From: Chlorobium ferrooxidans DSM 13031
GTDB lineage: Bacteria; Bacteroidota; Chlorobiia; Chlorobiales; Chlorobiaceae
DNA: 64,000 bases
Assembly (NCBI RefSeq): GCF_000168715.1
Contig: NZ_AASE01000003.1
Coordinates: 1-64,000 of the forward strand
Direction: 5' to 3'
A program made the position numbers and the translations under genes. The notes under the pieces were generated by a model. That model was not told the DNA's origin. It ran no database searches and worked only from the letters and a program-made list of their open reading frames with translations. This document shows positions 27,295 through 37,324 of the stretch, one piece after another (position 1 is the first letter of the stretch; each line of letters opens with the position of its first letter).

Positions 27295-28299
27295 ATGACC
27301 ATAACGGATAATATCGCTTCACTCTTCGCATCCGGATCCCGCAAGAGCCTCTCAATCACAAAAATTCAGGGCGATGCATCAAGTCGTCAATATTTCAGGG
27401 TCACAGAGCCGGGTAATACCGTAATTGCCTGTTACGATCCTGCATTTGAAGAGACGGCAAAAGAGGAGTATGCTTTTCTTTTGATGCACTCACTGTTCAG
27501 CAGAAACGCAATTCCTGTTCCGGAAGTCATTGCTGTTGATGAGAAAAAAGGGCTGCTCCTTCTTGAAGACTGCGGAGACCAGCTGCTTCAGAATCTTTTC
27601 GGTTCTCCGGCAGCAGAAACCATTCCCGGCCGGTACCGGGAGATTATCAGGACGCTCATCCAGCTCCAGTCAATCCGTGGTGATCAGAAGAAAATTCCGT
27701 TCAACATCAGTTTTGATCGCGAAAAACTCATGTTTGAATTTGATTTCTTTATCACCCACGGCCTGCTTGACTATTTTGCTCCACAAATGGGCTCGAATCT
27801 GATCGGCACCTTGCGGCATGAATTTGAAGCCATAGCAGCGATACTCGTCAAACCAGAGCACTTTGTGCTGAACCATCGGGATTTTCACAGCCGAAACATA
27901 CTGATTCACCAGGGCAATCCGGTGATTATTGATTTTCAGGATGCCCGTATGGGGCTTCCGCAATATGATGCCGTCTCGCTGCTGCGAGACTCCTACGTCA
28001 CACTTGAGCCGGATCTCACCGAAGAGCTGAAAGCACTCCACTATAATGAACTCAGGCTTGGCGGCGTGACGTCAATGAGCTTTGACGAATACCTTTATTA
28101 TTTTGATATCATGGCTTTTCAGCGCAATATCAAGGCAATAGGCACATTCTGCTATCAGACCAGGGTCAAAAAAAACCGTACATTTGAGCACTCCATAGCG
28201 CCAACACTGCGTTACCTCCCTGAATATATCGACGCAAGAGCCGAGCTGAAAAAGGCGGGAAAACTCCTGCATGCAATTATTGAAGAAAACAGGCAATGA
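27295..28299 (+). CDS. amgK: AmgK-like sugar kinase (anomeric MurNAc/GlcNAc kinase)
   Basis: An aminoglycoside-phosphotransferase-fold kinase of 334 residues. Visible are the N-terminal GDASSRQYFRV nucleotide loop, LLLLEDCGDQLL (hinge), the catalytic loop NHRDFHSRN (D196) and the metal-binding IIDFQDARMG (D213). AmgK phosphorylates MurNAc or GlcNAc at C1. The assignment is supported by overlap (ATGA) with a MurU-like nucleotidyltransferase and a following NamZ-like muramidase. Gene start at 27295 is the first in-frame ATG. Confidence 0.85.
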   Translation: MTITDNIASLFASGSRKSLSITKIQGDASSRQYFRVTEPGNTVIACYDPAFEETAKEEYAFLLMHSLFSRNAIPVPEVIAVDEKKGLLLLEDCGDQLLQNLFGSPAAETIPGRYREIIRTLIQLQSIRGDQKKIPFNISFDREKLMFEFDFFITHGLLDYFAPQMGSNLIGTLRHEFEAIAAILVKPEHFVLNHRDFHSRNILIHQGNPVIIDFQDARMGLPQYDAVSLLRDSYVTLEPDLTEELKALHYNELRLGGVTSMSFDEYLYYFDIMAFQRNIKAIGTFCYQTRVKKNRTFEHSIAPTLRYLPEYIDARAELKKAGKLLHAIIEENRQ

Positions 28300-29237
28300 A
28301 AGCATTTGTCCTTGCGGCGGGTTTCGGTACCAGGCTGAAACCACTGACCGATCATATCCCGAAACCTCTGATTCCGGTTCTCAACATTCCATGCCTGTTC
28401 TATACCTTCTATCTGTTGAAGCTGGCGGGGATCAGGGAGATTATCTGCAACACGCACCACCATGCCGATACGATAAGGCGTTTTATCGATGCAAGCAAGC
28501 TGACTGATCTGGAGATATCGTTTTCAGAGGAACCGGTAATTCTGGGAACCGGAGGGGGACTGAAAAAGTGCGAAAAGCTGCTTGGCGACAGTGAATTTAT
28601 TCTCGTCAACAGTGATATTATCACCGATATAGATTTCACCGCTCTTATTGCACATCACCGGCAATCTAAACGAGCCGGAACCCTTACCCTTTTTGAAACA
28701 CCCGAAGCCGCCTCCATAGGGTATATAGGCATTGAAGAGGGGCTGGTAAAGGATTTTCGGAACCTTCGCAATTCCGGCCTCGTCTCCTCTTTTATCTATA
28801 CCGGAACAGCTGTACTGACTCCGGAAATATTCAGATATCTGCAAAACGGCTTCTCGGGAATTGTCGATACCGGATTTACCGGGCTTGTCGATAACGGTGG
28901 GCTGAGCTACTATCAGCATGAAGGGGTATGGATGGATATCGGTACCATGGCGAACTACTGGAAAGCAAATCTTGACCGGGAGTCAATTATTTCCCGGATG
29001 GCCGCCCCCATGAAACGGGCGATAGGCATGGAACCGCACCGGATCTCACCCGCCGCCGATATCAGTCCGGATGCCCTGATTTCAGGATCGGTCATTGGAC
29101 GAGGATGCAAAATCGGCCCGGGGTGTACCATAACCGATTCGGTGCTGCTGCCTGAAACAGAGGTCAGGGCGGGAACAACCATCATCAACTCCGTGGTCGA
29201 CCCCTTTCATACCACTATAATGGGTAATCCCAACTAA
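28296..29237 (+). CDS. murU: MurU-like sugar-phosphate nucleotidyltransferase
   Basis: A 313-residue NDP-sugar pyrophosphorylase. The N-terminal signature AFVLAAGFGTRLKPLTDHIP (3-22) with PKPLIPVLNIP, ILGTGGGLKKCEKLL and ILVNSDIITDIDF marks the nucleotidyltransferase fold. Next to AmgK it should convert MurNAc-1-phosphate to UDP-MurNAc. The C-terminus from about residue 250 (ISPAADISPDALISGSVIGR) adds hexapeptide repeats of a left-handed beta helix, longer than a minimal MurU. Specificity is inferred from context. Confidence 0.82.
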   Translation: MKAFVLAAGFGTRLKPLTDHIPKPLIPVLNIPCLFYTFYLLKLAGIREIICNTHHHADTIRRFIDASKLTDLEISFSEEPVILGTGGGLKKCEKLLGDSEFILVNSDIITDIDFTALIAHHRQSKRAGTLTLFETPEAASIGYIGIEEGLVKDFRNLRNSGLVSSFIYTGTAVLTPEIFRYLQNGFSGIVDTGFTGLVDNGGLSYYQHEGVWMDIGTMANYWKANLDRESIISRMAAPMKRAIGMEPHRISPAADISPDALISGSVIGRGCKIGPGCTITDSVLLPETEVRAGTTIINSVVDPFHTTIMGNPN

Positions 29238-29250
29238 AACAGGACAGAAC

Positions 29251-30414
29251 ATGGTAGCAACAGGACTGGATATGCTGCTCAGAGAGATTGAAAGGTTTCG
29301 CAACCGGAGAGTCGGTCTGATTGTCAATCAGAGCTCCGTTACACCTGATCTGCAATACTCATGGAACCTCCTGAAGGAAAAAGGGATCAGGATAGAGCGG
29401 ATTTTTTCGCCGGAACACGGACTCTTTGCTACCGAACAGGACCAGATTGCTGTCGATTACCAGCCGGAGCTTGGCTGTGAAGTGGTCAGCCTCTATGGCG
29501 ACTCGTCCGAAACGCTGCTTCCCGACCGCTCACTCCTCGACGATCTCGACCTGATACTCTTCGATATTCAGGATGTCGGCTCCCGCTACTACACCTACGT
29601 CAACACCCTTGCACTCTTCATGGAGGTTCTTTCCGGAAAAGAGAGCGAGATCATGGTGCTTGACCGCCCGAACCCCCTCGGGGGCGCCATAGTAGAAGGC
29701 CCGATGCTCGATATGGAATGCAAATCATTTGTGGGCATTTTCCCCGTTCCTGTCCGGCACGCCATGACCGCCGGAGAGCTGGCGCTGCTCTACAGGGATT
29801 TCAAAAAGCTTGATCTGAACCTCACCGTCATGAAAATGGAGGGGTGGCAGCGCTCCATGCTTTTTCAGGAAACCGGCCTGCCATGGATTCCGCCATCCCC
29901 GAACATGCCGACATTTGCAACTGCCGAGGTCTACCCCGGCATGTGCCTCTTTGAGGGGCTGAACATCTCGGAAGGAAGAGGAACCACAACACCCTTTCAG
30001 CTTTCCGGCGCGCCATTCATCAACCCTGAAGAGCTTGCCCGGCAGTGCCGGAGTTACGGGCTCGAAGGAGTTCTTTTCCGTCCGACATGGTACAAGCCTA
30101 CATTTCACAAGTTCTCGGGTGAAGTGTGCGGTGGAATCTGGCTGCAGGTAACCGATCATACCCGGTTCCGCTCATTCTCCACCGCGGTGGCCATGACCGC
30201 AGCCCTGCAGAAGCTCTATGGTGAGCAGCTCCGTTTTTTAAGCGGCGTATACGAGTTCAACGACACCATTCCGGCATTTGATCTTCTGGCCGGAAACAGC
30301 ACCATTCGCACGTCGATACAGAGCGGAGTGGAGCCTGTCAGCTTGATTGCGTCATGGCAGGATGATGAAAAGAGCTTTCTACAGGTCAAGCAGCAGTTCC
30401 ATCTTTATGATTAA
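29251..30414 (+). CDS. namZ: DUF1343 exo-beta-N-acetylmuramidase (NamZ-like)
   Basis: A 387-residue DUF1343 protein: GLIVNQSSVTPDLQYSW, FSPEHGLFATEQD, VVSLYGDSSETLLPDRSLLD, DIQDVGSRYYTYVNTL and PNMPTFATAEVYPGMCLFEG. Bacillus NamZ of this family frees MurNAc from the non-reducing end of peptidoglycan fragments. No signal peptide is visible here (it starts MVATGLDML), so a cytoplasmic place is suggested, unlike secreted forms. It is 13 bases after murU and before a solute:sodium symporter. Confidence 0.88.
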   Translation: MVATGLDMLLREIERFRNRRVGLIVNQSSVTPDLQYSWNLLKEKGIRIERIFSPEHGLFATEQDQIAVDYQPELGCEVVSLYGDSSETLLPDRSLLDDLDLILFDIQDVGSRYYTYVNTLALFMEVLSGKESEIMVLDRPNPLGGAIVEGPMLDMECKSFVGIFPVPVRHAMTAGELALLYRDFKKLDLNLTVMKMEGWQRSMLFQETGLPWIPPSPNMPTFATAEVYPGMCLFEGLNISEGRGTTTPFQLSGAPFINPEELARQCRSYGLEGVLFRPTWYKPTFHKFSGEVCGGIWLQVTDHTRFRSFSTAVAMTAALQKLYGEQLRFLSGVYEFNDTIPAFDLLAGNSTIRTSIQSGVEPVSLIASWQDDEKSFLQVKQQFHLYD

Positions 30415-30493
30415 TATGCTGACAAGAAGCTCCGGTTTGTTAAACATCTATCAACGAACCCTTTTTTACTAACCTCCCCGGAATATTCAGACC

Positions 30494-31903
30494 ATGCAGC
30501 CAATCGATCTTGCAATCATCGTCCTCTTTCTGGCAGGCAATACACTCTTCGGTCTCTGGCATGGAAAAAGCAATAAAAGCAGTAAGGATTATTTTCTCGG
30601 CAACCACAATCTGCCATGGATAGTCTCAATGCTCTCCATTGTAGCATCCGAAACCTCGGTTCTGACCTTTGTCAGTGTTCCCGGCCTTGCCTACCGTGGC
30701 GACTGGAGCTTCCTTCAGCTTGCCATGGGCTACATTGTCGGCAGAGTCCTTGTCAGCTTTATCCTTCTGCCTATGTACTTCAAGCATGGGGTCAGCTCCA
30801 TTTATGAGATTATCGGCTTACGCTACGGCACCGGCATGCAGAAAGTGGCTGCCATCGTTTTTCTTGTTACCAGGACTCTTGGCGATGCAATCAGGTTTCT
30901 TGCCGCAGGTGTTGTCGTACAGGTTGTTACCGGCTGGTCACTTCCGCTTGCGGTCATGATTATCGGTGTTGTCACGCTTGTCTATACCCTTTCCGGCGGA
31001 ATCAAGGCCGTTGTCTGGCTTGAAAGCTTCCAGTTCAGCCTCTATCTCCTCGGGGGCATTCTTTCAATTGTATTCCTTCTCCAAAGCATAGACCAGGGGC
31101 TTCCGTCAATTATAACCTCACTCCTCGCAGCCGGAAAACTGAACATCATCAACACCGATCCCCATATATTAACCAATCCGCTCACCTTTATCAGTGCCTT
31201 TATCGGCGGCATTCTCCTCTCACTTTCGTCTCACGGAGTCGATTACATGATGGTACAGCGTGTGCTCGGCTGCAAGGATCTGCGATCGGCAAGAAAAGCA
31301 ATGATCGGCAGCGGATTTTTCGTTTTTTTTCAGTTCTCAGTTTTTCTGCTTGCAGGCTCCCTCATCTCGGTTTTCATGCACGGGGCGCCAATGGAAAAAG
31401 ACCGGGAATTTGCCTTTTTTATTGTTCACCATCTTCCGGCCGGACTGAAAGGGCTGCTGATCGCCGGAGTATTATCTGCCGCAATGTCAACGCACAGCTC
31501 GGCAATCAACTCTCTGGCCTCCTCAACAGTCAACGATATCCTCGGAGGAAAGGGTTCGCTTGGTTTTTCAAGGGTAATCTCACTCTTCTGGGCGGTACTG
31601 CTGATCGTCATAGCGCTTCTGTTTGATACCGGCAGCAATGCCATTGTTATGGTCGGGCTGGAAATAGCATCGTTTACCTATGGCGGCCTGCTGGGACTCT
31701 TTCTCCTGTCAAAAAACAAACGCAACTTTCATGCAGCAAGTCTGGGTGCGGGATTGATTGCGAGCATGGGTATCGTCTTTGTGCTGAAATTTATGGGACT
31801 TGCATGGACATGGTATATCTCTGTTTCAGTTCTGGTAAATCTGCTGGTAACCGTAGGCGTGGATATGATCTTCTTCAGCAAAAAAGATCAGGCATATCAA
31901 TAA
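30494..31903 (+). CDS. Solute:sodium symporter (SSS family)
   Basis: A 469-residue inner-membrane transporter with about 13 hydrophobic spans. SSS features include the N-terminal SKDYFLGNHNLPWIVSMLSI, the sodium-site region SIVASETSVLTFVSVPGLAY, LVYTLSGGIKAVVWLESFQ (LeuT-fold core) and GLLIAGVLSAAMSTHSSAINSLAS. It follows the muramidase by 79 bases. A role in importing MurNAc or muropeptide sugars is inferred from the cluster, because SSS specificity cannot be read from sequence. Confidence 0.88.
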   Translation: MQPIDLAIIVLFLAGNTLFGLWHGKSNKSSKDYFLGNHNLPWIVSMLSIVASETSVLTFVSVPGLAYRGDWSFLQLAMGYIVGRVLVSFILLPMYFKHGVSSIYEIIGLRYGTGMQKVAAIVFLVTRTLGDAIRFLAAGVVVQVVTGWSLPLAVMIIGVVTLVYTLSGGIKAVVWLESFQFSLYLLGGILSIVFLLQSIDQGLPSIITSLLAAGKLNIINTDPHILTNPLTFISAFIGGILLSLSSHGVDYMMVQRVLGCKDLRSARKAMIGSGFFVFFQFSVFLLAGSLISVFMHGAPMEKDREFAFFIVHHLPAGLKGLLIAGVLSAAMSTHSSAINSLASSTVNDILGGKGSLGFSRVISLFWAVLLIVIALLFDTGSNAIVMVGLEIASFTYGGLLGLFLLSKNKRNFHAASLGAGLIASMGIVFVLKFMGLAWTWYISVSVLVNLLVTVGVDMIFFSKKDQAYQ

Positions 31904-32151
31904 TATCTTTTATCAAAGAAACAACTATCTTTGACCAGATGCGCCACATAACGGTTTCATGAAGTGAACCGGCGCAAACAGAAAAGCCATCAAGCACAGA
32001 ATTGTGACCTCAAGCGCCCGCATCCCTGCATGCCATAATTTCCGGGATGTACGACATACTTTCACTCTGATCCATTCCGGACCGGGCAACAGATCCGTTC
32101 AGAGATGGAGTGCCGGGAGTTGCCGTTGCACAGTTGTAACCGTTACTGCTC

Positions 32152-35100
32152 ATGCATAAAGAAAAAGCGGAGTTGTTCAGCGAACAGGAACGGCTTCATA
32201 AGGAGAGTGCGGCGCTCAGAAAAAAACTGACCGAGCTTCAAAAGAGAGTATCATCTCTTGAAAAATCCGAAAGTAACCTCAAGATGGTTCTGGAGGCAAC
32301 AGAAGCAGGCTCCTGGGACTGGGAGATCAAATCCGGAAAACTTGCCGTAAATGAAGAGTGGGCCGCAATTCTCGGCTTCACCCTTGAGGAGCTTGAACCG
32401 ATAACGATCAATACCTGGGTGGATCGATGTCATCCGGATGATCTTGCGATCTCCAACCAGCTCATTGAAGAACATTTCAGCGGGAAAACCGAACATTACG
32501 AAATGAAAGCCCGGATGCGTCACAAGCTCGGCCACTGGGTCTGGGTGCTTGACCGCGGCAAGGTGTTCGAGCGTGATGCGAAAGGCAATCCGGTGCGAAT
32601 GATCGGCTCCCATCAGAACATCACACAAAAAAAGGAGTCCGAAAAGGCTGTTGAAGAGAGCCGACATTTCGAGCAGCTTGTATCAAAGCTCTCAAATCAG
32701 TTCATCATGTTGCACTATGAGAAAATTGATGATCTGATCAACAGCACACTCCGCCTCATCGGTGAATTTGTTCTGGCTGACCGAAGCTACATTTTCCAGT
32801 TCCGGAACGAACTGGCACTGATGGACAACTCCTACGAATGGTGCGCTGAAGGCATTGAACCGCAGATCGATCAGTTGCAGGAGATTCCGACCGATATGGC
32901 TCCCTGGTGGATGGATCATATCAAAAACAACCGGGTCATCCATATTCCCCGCATCTCGGAGATGCCGCCGGAGGCCTCGGCAGAACAAGAGCTGCTTGCA
33001 TCACAGGATATCAAATCACTGATTGTCATTCCCCTCATCGCAGGGTCACAGCCATTCGGTTATATCGGCTTTGATGCCGTATCACAGGAGCGGCACTGGC
33101 AGCCCGAAATTATTTCAGTGCTGGAACTTGCCGGAGGTATCATTGCCAGCGCCCTGAAGCGCAAGCAGATAGAGCAATTTATCAAGAAAGAGCTTGATCT
33201 TGCCATCAGGCTGAGCCAAAGTTCATCCTTCCAGGAGACCCTGAAGATCTGCCTTCAGGCGGCAATTTCAGCTTCAGGGATGGATTGCGGAGGCATTTAC
33301 CTTGTCAATCATCAGGAACAGAGATTAACCCTCGCCGATCACGAGGGACTGTCAGAAACATTTGTTAAGCAGGCAAAATACTACCGCTTTGATTCACCAA
33401 ATGTAAAACTGATACGGAAAGGGAAACCCATCTATCAGCAATACGGCAATATCAGCGATAAAAGGCATAAATCCATCATCGAAGAAAAACTGCAAGCCAT
33501 TGCGATTGTCCCGATCTCCTTCAAGGGTGAGGTCATTGCCTGCCTGAATATTGCCTCCCACTCGCAGTGTCATATTCCGGACTTTTCCCGGGTAGCCCTT
33601 GAAACCCTTGCCTCCCATATCGGATCGGCCATCATGCAGGCCCATCATGAGAAAGAGATTGAGGTAGCAAAAATAAATCTTGAAACGCTCTTCAACACGG
33701 TTGAAGATTTCCTGTTCATTGTCAACATGGAGGGCAATGTCATCCACACCAATGACTATGTGCGCAATCGGCTTGGTTACACTGCCGAAGAGCTGCAAAA
33801 TCTGCATGTGCTCTCTTTTCATCCCCAGGATCAACAGGCTGAAGCAAAAGCGAACATTGAAGGGATGCTTGCCGGAACCGAGGTTTCATGCCTGGTTCCG
33901 CTGATAACCAGGAGTGGCACTCGCATTCCTGTCGAGACCAAAGTTACACCGGGAATCTGGAACAATCAGCCGGTACTGTTCGGTATGAGCCGCGATGTGT
34001 CCGAGCGGATGCGATCCGAGATGGCATTGAAGGAGAGTGAAAAACGGTTCAGGGAGCTGACCGAGCTTCTTCCGCTGCCGCTGTTTGAAACCGACAACAG
34101 CGGGCGTATTACCTATTCAAACCAGAAAGGGTATGAAATTTTCGGATACAGCAAACAGGAACTTGATCTCGGAATCTCCTTCTTTCAATTCTGTCCCCCT
34201 GGAGATCAGGAGAAATGGCTTGCCGATTTTGAATCGGTAAAAGCCGGAACCACGCAATCGATAAGCAAAGAGTATCATGCGGTCAAAAAAGATGGCAACA
34301 CGTTTCCGATTCTGCTTTATGCTTCATCGATCATTATAAACGGCATAGTAACCGGAGCCCGGGGGATCATCGTAGACCTCACGGAACTGAAAGCTGCGGA
34401 AGAGGCGGTAAGAACCAGTTTACTGCAGAAACGGATTGTCAATGAGTTCCAGAGCCTGATAGACAACATTCCCGGAACCGTCTATCGTACCAATGAAAAG
34501 GGGAATACGACCATGCTCTCGATGATCGGTGATTTTGAAGCTCACTATACCATTGCTGATCTTGAAAAGGATCTGTTTGAAACCGGCACAATGATCCATC
34601 CGGAGGATCACAATGCGGTATCAGTTTCCAACATGACCCTTAAATCAACCAAAACATCACAGGCCCTGATCTACCGCATCGTTATGAAAAACGGTGAATT
34701 GAGATGGATAGAGGACCGCAAAACCTCTGTGTTCTCCTCCGATGGTCAGTACAGAGGCGTAGACGGGATTCTGTTTGACATCACCAACCGCATTACGGCT
34801 CAGGAGGAGAAGCTTCAGCTTGAATCACGACTCCGCAAAACTCAACGGCTTGAAACCATCGGTACGCTTGCCGGAGGAATTGCTCATGATTTCAACAATA
34901 TTCTCACCCCCATCCTCGGTTATGCCGAAATGGGGGAGCTCTGCAGCGACAAAGAGGATTCGATGCATGAGTATTTCACGGAGATCACAAAGGCTGCTGA
35001 GAGAGCAAAAAATCTTGTCGCACAAATCCTTACCTTCAGCAGAACAAGTGAATCCTCTCCTGATATTGTCTCGGTACAATCCGTTATCGAAGAGGCACTG

Positions 35101-35979
35101 AAACTGCTCCGGCCATCGATTCCATCGACAATCAGCATCGAGCAGTATATAGAACAATCCTGCCGGAATGTTTTTGCCGATTCATCGCAAATTCATCAGA
35201 TCATTGTCAATCTGTGCACCAATGCCTTCCAGGCAATGGAACAGAGGGGCGGGGTGCTTACCATTGAGCTCAGGGAGGTCAAGCCTGATTCCGACATGCA
35301 TAAAATGCTCCCGAATCTTCAGGCTGAAAGCTATATGCAGCTGCGGATATCCGATACAGGCACAGGAATGGATGAGGCAATAATGGAGCGCATCTTTGAA
35401 CCATTCTTTACCACAAAATCCGTCGGAAAGGGCACCGGACTGGGGCTCTCGGTTGTCCACGGTATTATCAAAAGCTTTCATGGGGAGATCACCGTCGAAA
35501 GCCAGCCAGGCATCGGCTCGACATTTATAGTCTATCTCCCGGTGGTCAATGAAAAAACCGAAAAAACCATCAGGCAAAAACTTCCCCCTGAAGGGAAAGG
35601 GAGCATCCTCTTTGTTGACGATGAACCGGCAACGCTAAGGATGATGACGCTTATGATGACCAGGCTTGGATTCCGTATCGAAGCAAGAAACTCACCCCTT
35701 GAGGCACTTGAACTGTTCCGTAAAAAACGGGAGCAGTTCAATCTTGTCATTACCGACCTTACCATGCCCGAAATGAACGGCATTGATTTCGCCGAGCAGC
35801 TCCACAAAATCAGCAGCGAGACACCGGTAATCCTGATGACCGGCTACGGAAAAGATATCGAACCCACCGATGCACTGAGTAAATACGGTATCAGGCGGAT
35901 ACTGAAAAAACCGATCAATCTGGCTCAGATTGCATCAATAATCAACGAAGTACTGTCAAACACACCACACCTTAACTAA
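32152..35979 (+). CDS. Hybrid sensor histidine kinase with PAS and GAF domains
   Basis: A 1275-residue cytoplasmic kinase with no membrane span. Order: coiled coil (about 1-45), PAS (about 45-165, ENITQKK-type end), GAF (about 185-340), GAF (about 350-510), three PAS domains (about 525-640, 655-770, 780-890), HisKA with LAGGIAHDFNNIL (H912), HATPase (NAFQAMEQ, DTGTGMDE, GTGLGLSVVHGII) and a receiver domain from about 1154 (ILFVDDEP) with phosphoacceptor D1202. No chromophore cysteine could be assigned to the GAF domains. The next gene is a single receiver protein, six bases away, a likely partner. Signal unknown. Confidence 0.92.
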   Translation: MHKEKAELFSEQERLHKESAALRKKLTELQKRVSSLEKSESNLKMVLEATEAGSWDWEIKSGKLAVNEEWAAILGFTLEELEPITINTWVDRCHPDDLAISNQLIEEHFSGKTEHYEMKARMRHKLGHWVWVLDRGKVFERDAKGNPVRMIGSHQNITQKKESEKAVEESRHFEQLVSKLSNQFIMLHYEKIDDLINSTLRLIGEFVLADRSYIFQFRNELALMDNSYEWCAEGIEPQIDQLQEIPTDMAPWWMDHIKNNRVIHIPRISEMPPEASAEQELLASQDIKSLIVIPLIAGSQPFGYIGFDAVSQERHWQPEIISVLELAGGIIASALKRKQIEQFIKKELDLAIRLSQSSSFQETLKICLQAAISASGMDCGGIYLVNHQEQRLTLADHEGLSETFVKQAKYYRFDSPNVKLIRKGKPIYQQYGNISDKRHKSIIEEKLQAIAIVPISFKGEVIACLNIASHSQCHIPDFSRVALETLASHIGSAIMQAHHEKEIEVAKINLETLFNTVEDFLFIVNMEGNVIHTNDYVRNRLGYTAEELQNLHVLSFHPQDQQAEAKANIEGMLAGTEVSCLVPLITRSGTRIPVETKVTPGIWNNQPVLFGMSRDVSERMRSEMALKESEKRFRELTELLPLPLFETDNSGRITYSNQKGYEIFGYSKQELDLGISFFQFCPPGDQEKWLADFESVKAGTTQSISKEYHAVKKDGNTFPILLYASSIIINGIVTGARGIIVDLTELKAAEEAVRTSLLQKRIVNEFQSLIDNIPGTVYRTNEKGNTTMLSMIGDFEAHYTIADLEKDLFETGTMIHPEDHNAVSVSNMTLKSTKTSQALIYRIVMKNGELRWIEDRKTSVFSSDGQYRGVDGILFDITNRITAQEEKLQLESRLRKTQRLETIGTLAGGIAHDFNNILTPILGYAEMGELCSDKEDSMHEYFTEITKAAERAKNLVAQILTFSRTSESSPDIVSVQSVIEEALKLLRPSIPSTISIEQYIEQSCRNVFADSSQIHQIIVNLCTNAFQAMEQRGGVLTIELREVKPDSDMHKMLPNLQAESYMQLRISDTGTGMDEAIMERIFEPFFTTKSVGKGTGLGLSVVHGIIKSFHGEITVESQPGIGSTFIVYLPVVNEKTEKTIRQKLPPEGKGSILFVDDEPATLRMMTLMMTRLGFRIEARNSPLEALELFRKKREQFNLVITDLTMPEMNGIDFAEQLHKISSETPVILMTGYGKDIEPTDALSKYGIRRILKKPINLAQIASIINEVLSNTPHLN

Positions 35980-35984
35980 TCATT

Positions 35985-36344
35985 ATGAAAATTCTGGTTA
36001 TTGACGATGACGGCGACGTCAGAAAGTTTATTCTCACCACACTTACAAGGGAAAACCATACTGTCTTTGAAGCCGGAGACGGCAACCAGGGTCTTCAGCT
36101 GCTTCAGGAACACAGGGATATCTCTGTGGTGATAACCGACCTCATCATGCCTGAAAAAGAGGGTCTTGAAACGATCATTGAAATCCGCTCGCTTTTGCCG
36201 GCAATAAAAATCCTGGCCATCTCGGGCGGAGGAAAAGTCGGCCCGGATAACTATCTGGTTCTGGCCGATACACTCGGCGCAAACTCCACCCTGAAAAAAC
36301 CATTCACAGGCAAAGAGTTGCTTGATGCCCTCAGAAACCTTTAA
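35985..36344 (+). CDS. Single-domain response regulator (CheY-like)
   Basis: A 119-residue receiver: ILVIDDDGDVRKF (acidic pocket D7-D9), VVITDLIMPEKEGLET (phosphoacceptor Asp near residue 52), LAISGGGK and the ANSTLKKPF segment with the conserved Lys. No output domain is present. The gene follows the hybrid kinase by five bases, so it probably receives phosphate from it and acts through protein contacts. Confidence 0.92.
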   Translation: MKILVIDDDGDVRKFILTTLTRENHTVFEAGDGNQGLQLLQEHRDISVVITDLIMPEKEGLETIIEIRSLLPAIKILAISGGGKVGPDNYLVLADTLGANSTLKKPFTGKELLDALRNL

Positions 36345-36429
36345 CGATTATCATCAAAAATGTTGCCGGTAAAGAGAGCAATCAGGGGCCGAAAAATCAG
36401 CATGCAGCGCCGGAAGCTTCTGAACCGCT

Positions 36430-37131
36430 TTATTCAGGAATCATGGAATAAAAGGGCTCCAGACTCTGCTGATTTTCTTCAACCTCGTTGATCACCTCAA
36501 AGGTTTTGTTTTTCGCCTTTTCTACCCAGAGCGAAAGCACCAGAAGCTCCGCAACATCAGAGCGGTTGATCCAGCCACTCCACAACCTGTCACCGGTATC
36601 AACATGGAGCCGGTGTCTCAGAGGTTCACCATCTTTCAGCCCTCCCGGCCGTACTATGGTGAAGGAGCGGTCAGAGCCGGAGAATACCTTTCTCACATGC
36701 TCTTCGGCCTCCCATTTTTTAAGCAGAACACCGGCAAACAGATTGAGCGGATGATACCATTTGGTAACAGCCATAGAGCTGACAAGGGCAAAATGCTTTA
36801 CCCCTGCGTTGGCGGCCTCATCAACAAGCCTCATCACACCATCGCGATCCACCTCTGCGGGGGAGGACTCCCCTGAATAGGAGCCGGAGCCGAGCGCTGA
36901 AATAACCGCACTGCACCCCTTCACCGCCACGGCAATATCAGTGGCGCTCTGGATCACACCGCTGACACACTCTACTCTGTCGCCAAAAAGGCTCACGGCC
37001 TTATCCCTGTCGCGGCAGAAGACTCTGACGGGAACACCATAATGCAGCAGGCGCTTCACAACCCATTGACCGGTGCGTCCCGTTCCCCCGGCCACAAGAA
37101 CCCTTCCGTTGTAACTATTTTCAGAATTCAT
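36430..37131 (-). CDS. NAD(P)-binding atypical SDR protein (NmrA-like)
   Basis: About 233 residues from the ATG at 37131 (MNSENSYNGRVLVAGGTGRTG); an upstream ATG at 37251 adds 40 residues lacking homology. The dinucleotide loop VAGGTGRTGQWV is at the N-terminus. The RVFCRDRDKA segment suggests NADPH, and VSSMAVTKWYHPLN and IVRPGGLKDG follow the usual atypical-SDR course. The Y-x3-K pair of classical SDRs is not obvious, so it may bind cofactor without being a standard dehydrogenase. Substrate unknown. Confidence 0.85.
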   Translation of the reverse strand: MNSENSYNGRVLVAGGTGRTGQWVVKRLLHYGVPVRVFCRDRDKAVSLFGDRVECVSGVIQSATDIAVAVKGCSAVISALGSGSYSGESSPAEVDRDGVMRLVDEAANAGVKHFALVSSMAVTKWYHPLNLFAGVLLKKWEAEEHVRKVFSGSDRSFTIVRPGGLKDGEPLRHRLHVDTGDRLWSGWINRSDVAELLVLSLWVEKAKNKTFEVINEVEENQQSLEPFYSMIPE

Positions 37132-37324
37132 GATATCCCCTGTAAAAGTTGAGATCAAATTATTATGTAATAACGTATTAATAGAGAGAACCCTTTCGCC
37201 GGCATTTAAGTTTCTCTTCTCTCTTGTAATTTCATTACTTTTTAAATTCACTACGGCCCGACGCTCATGATAAAGAGATTCAGAGCTGGAGTACGAGCCT
37301 ACCCAATCAAATAATCAGGCAACT

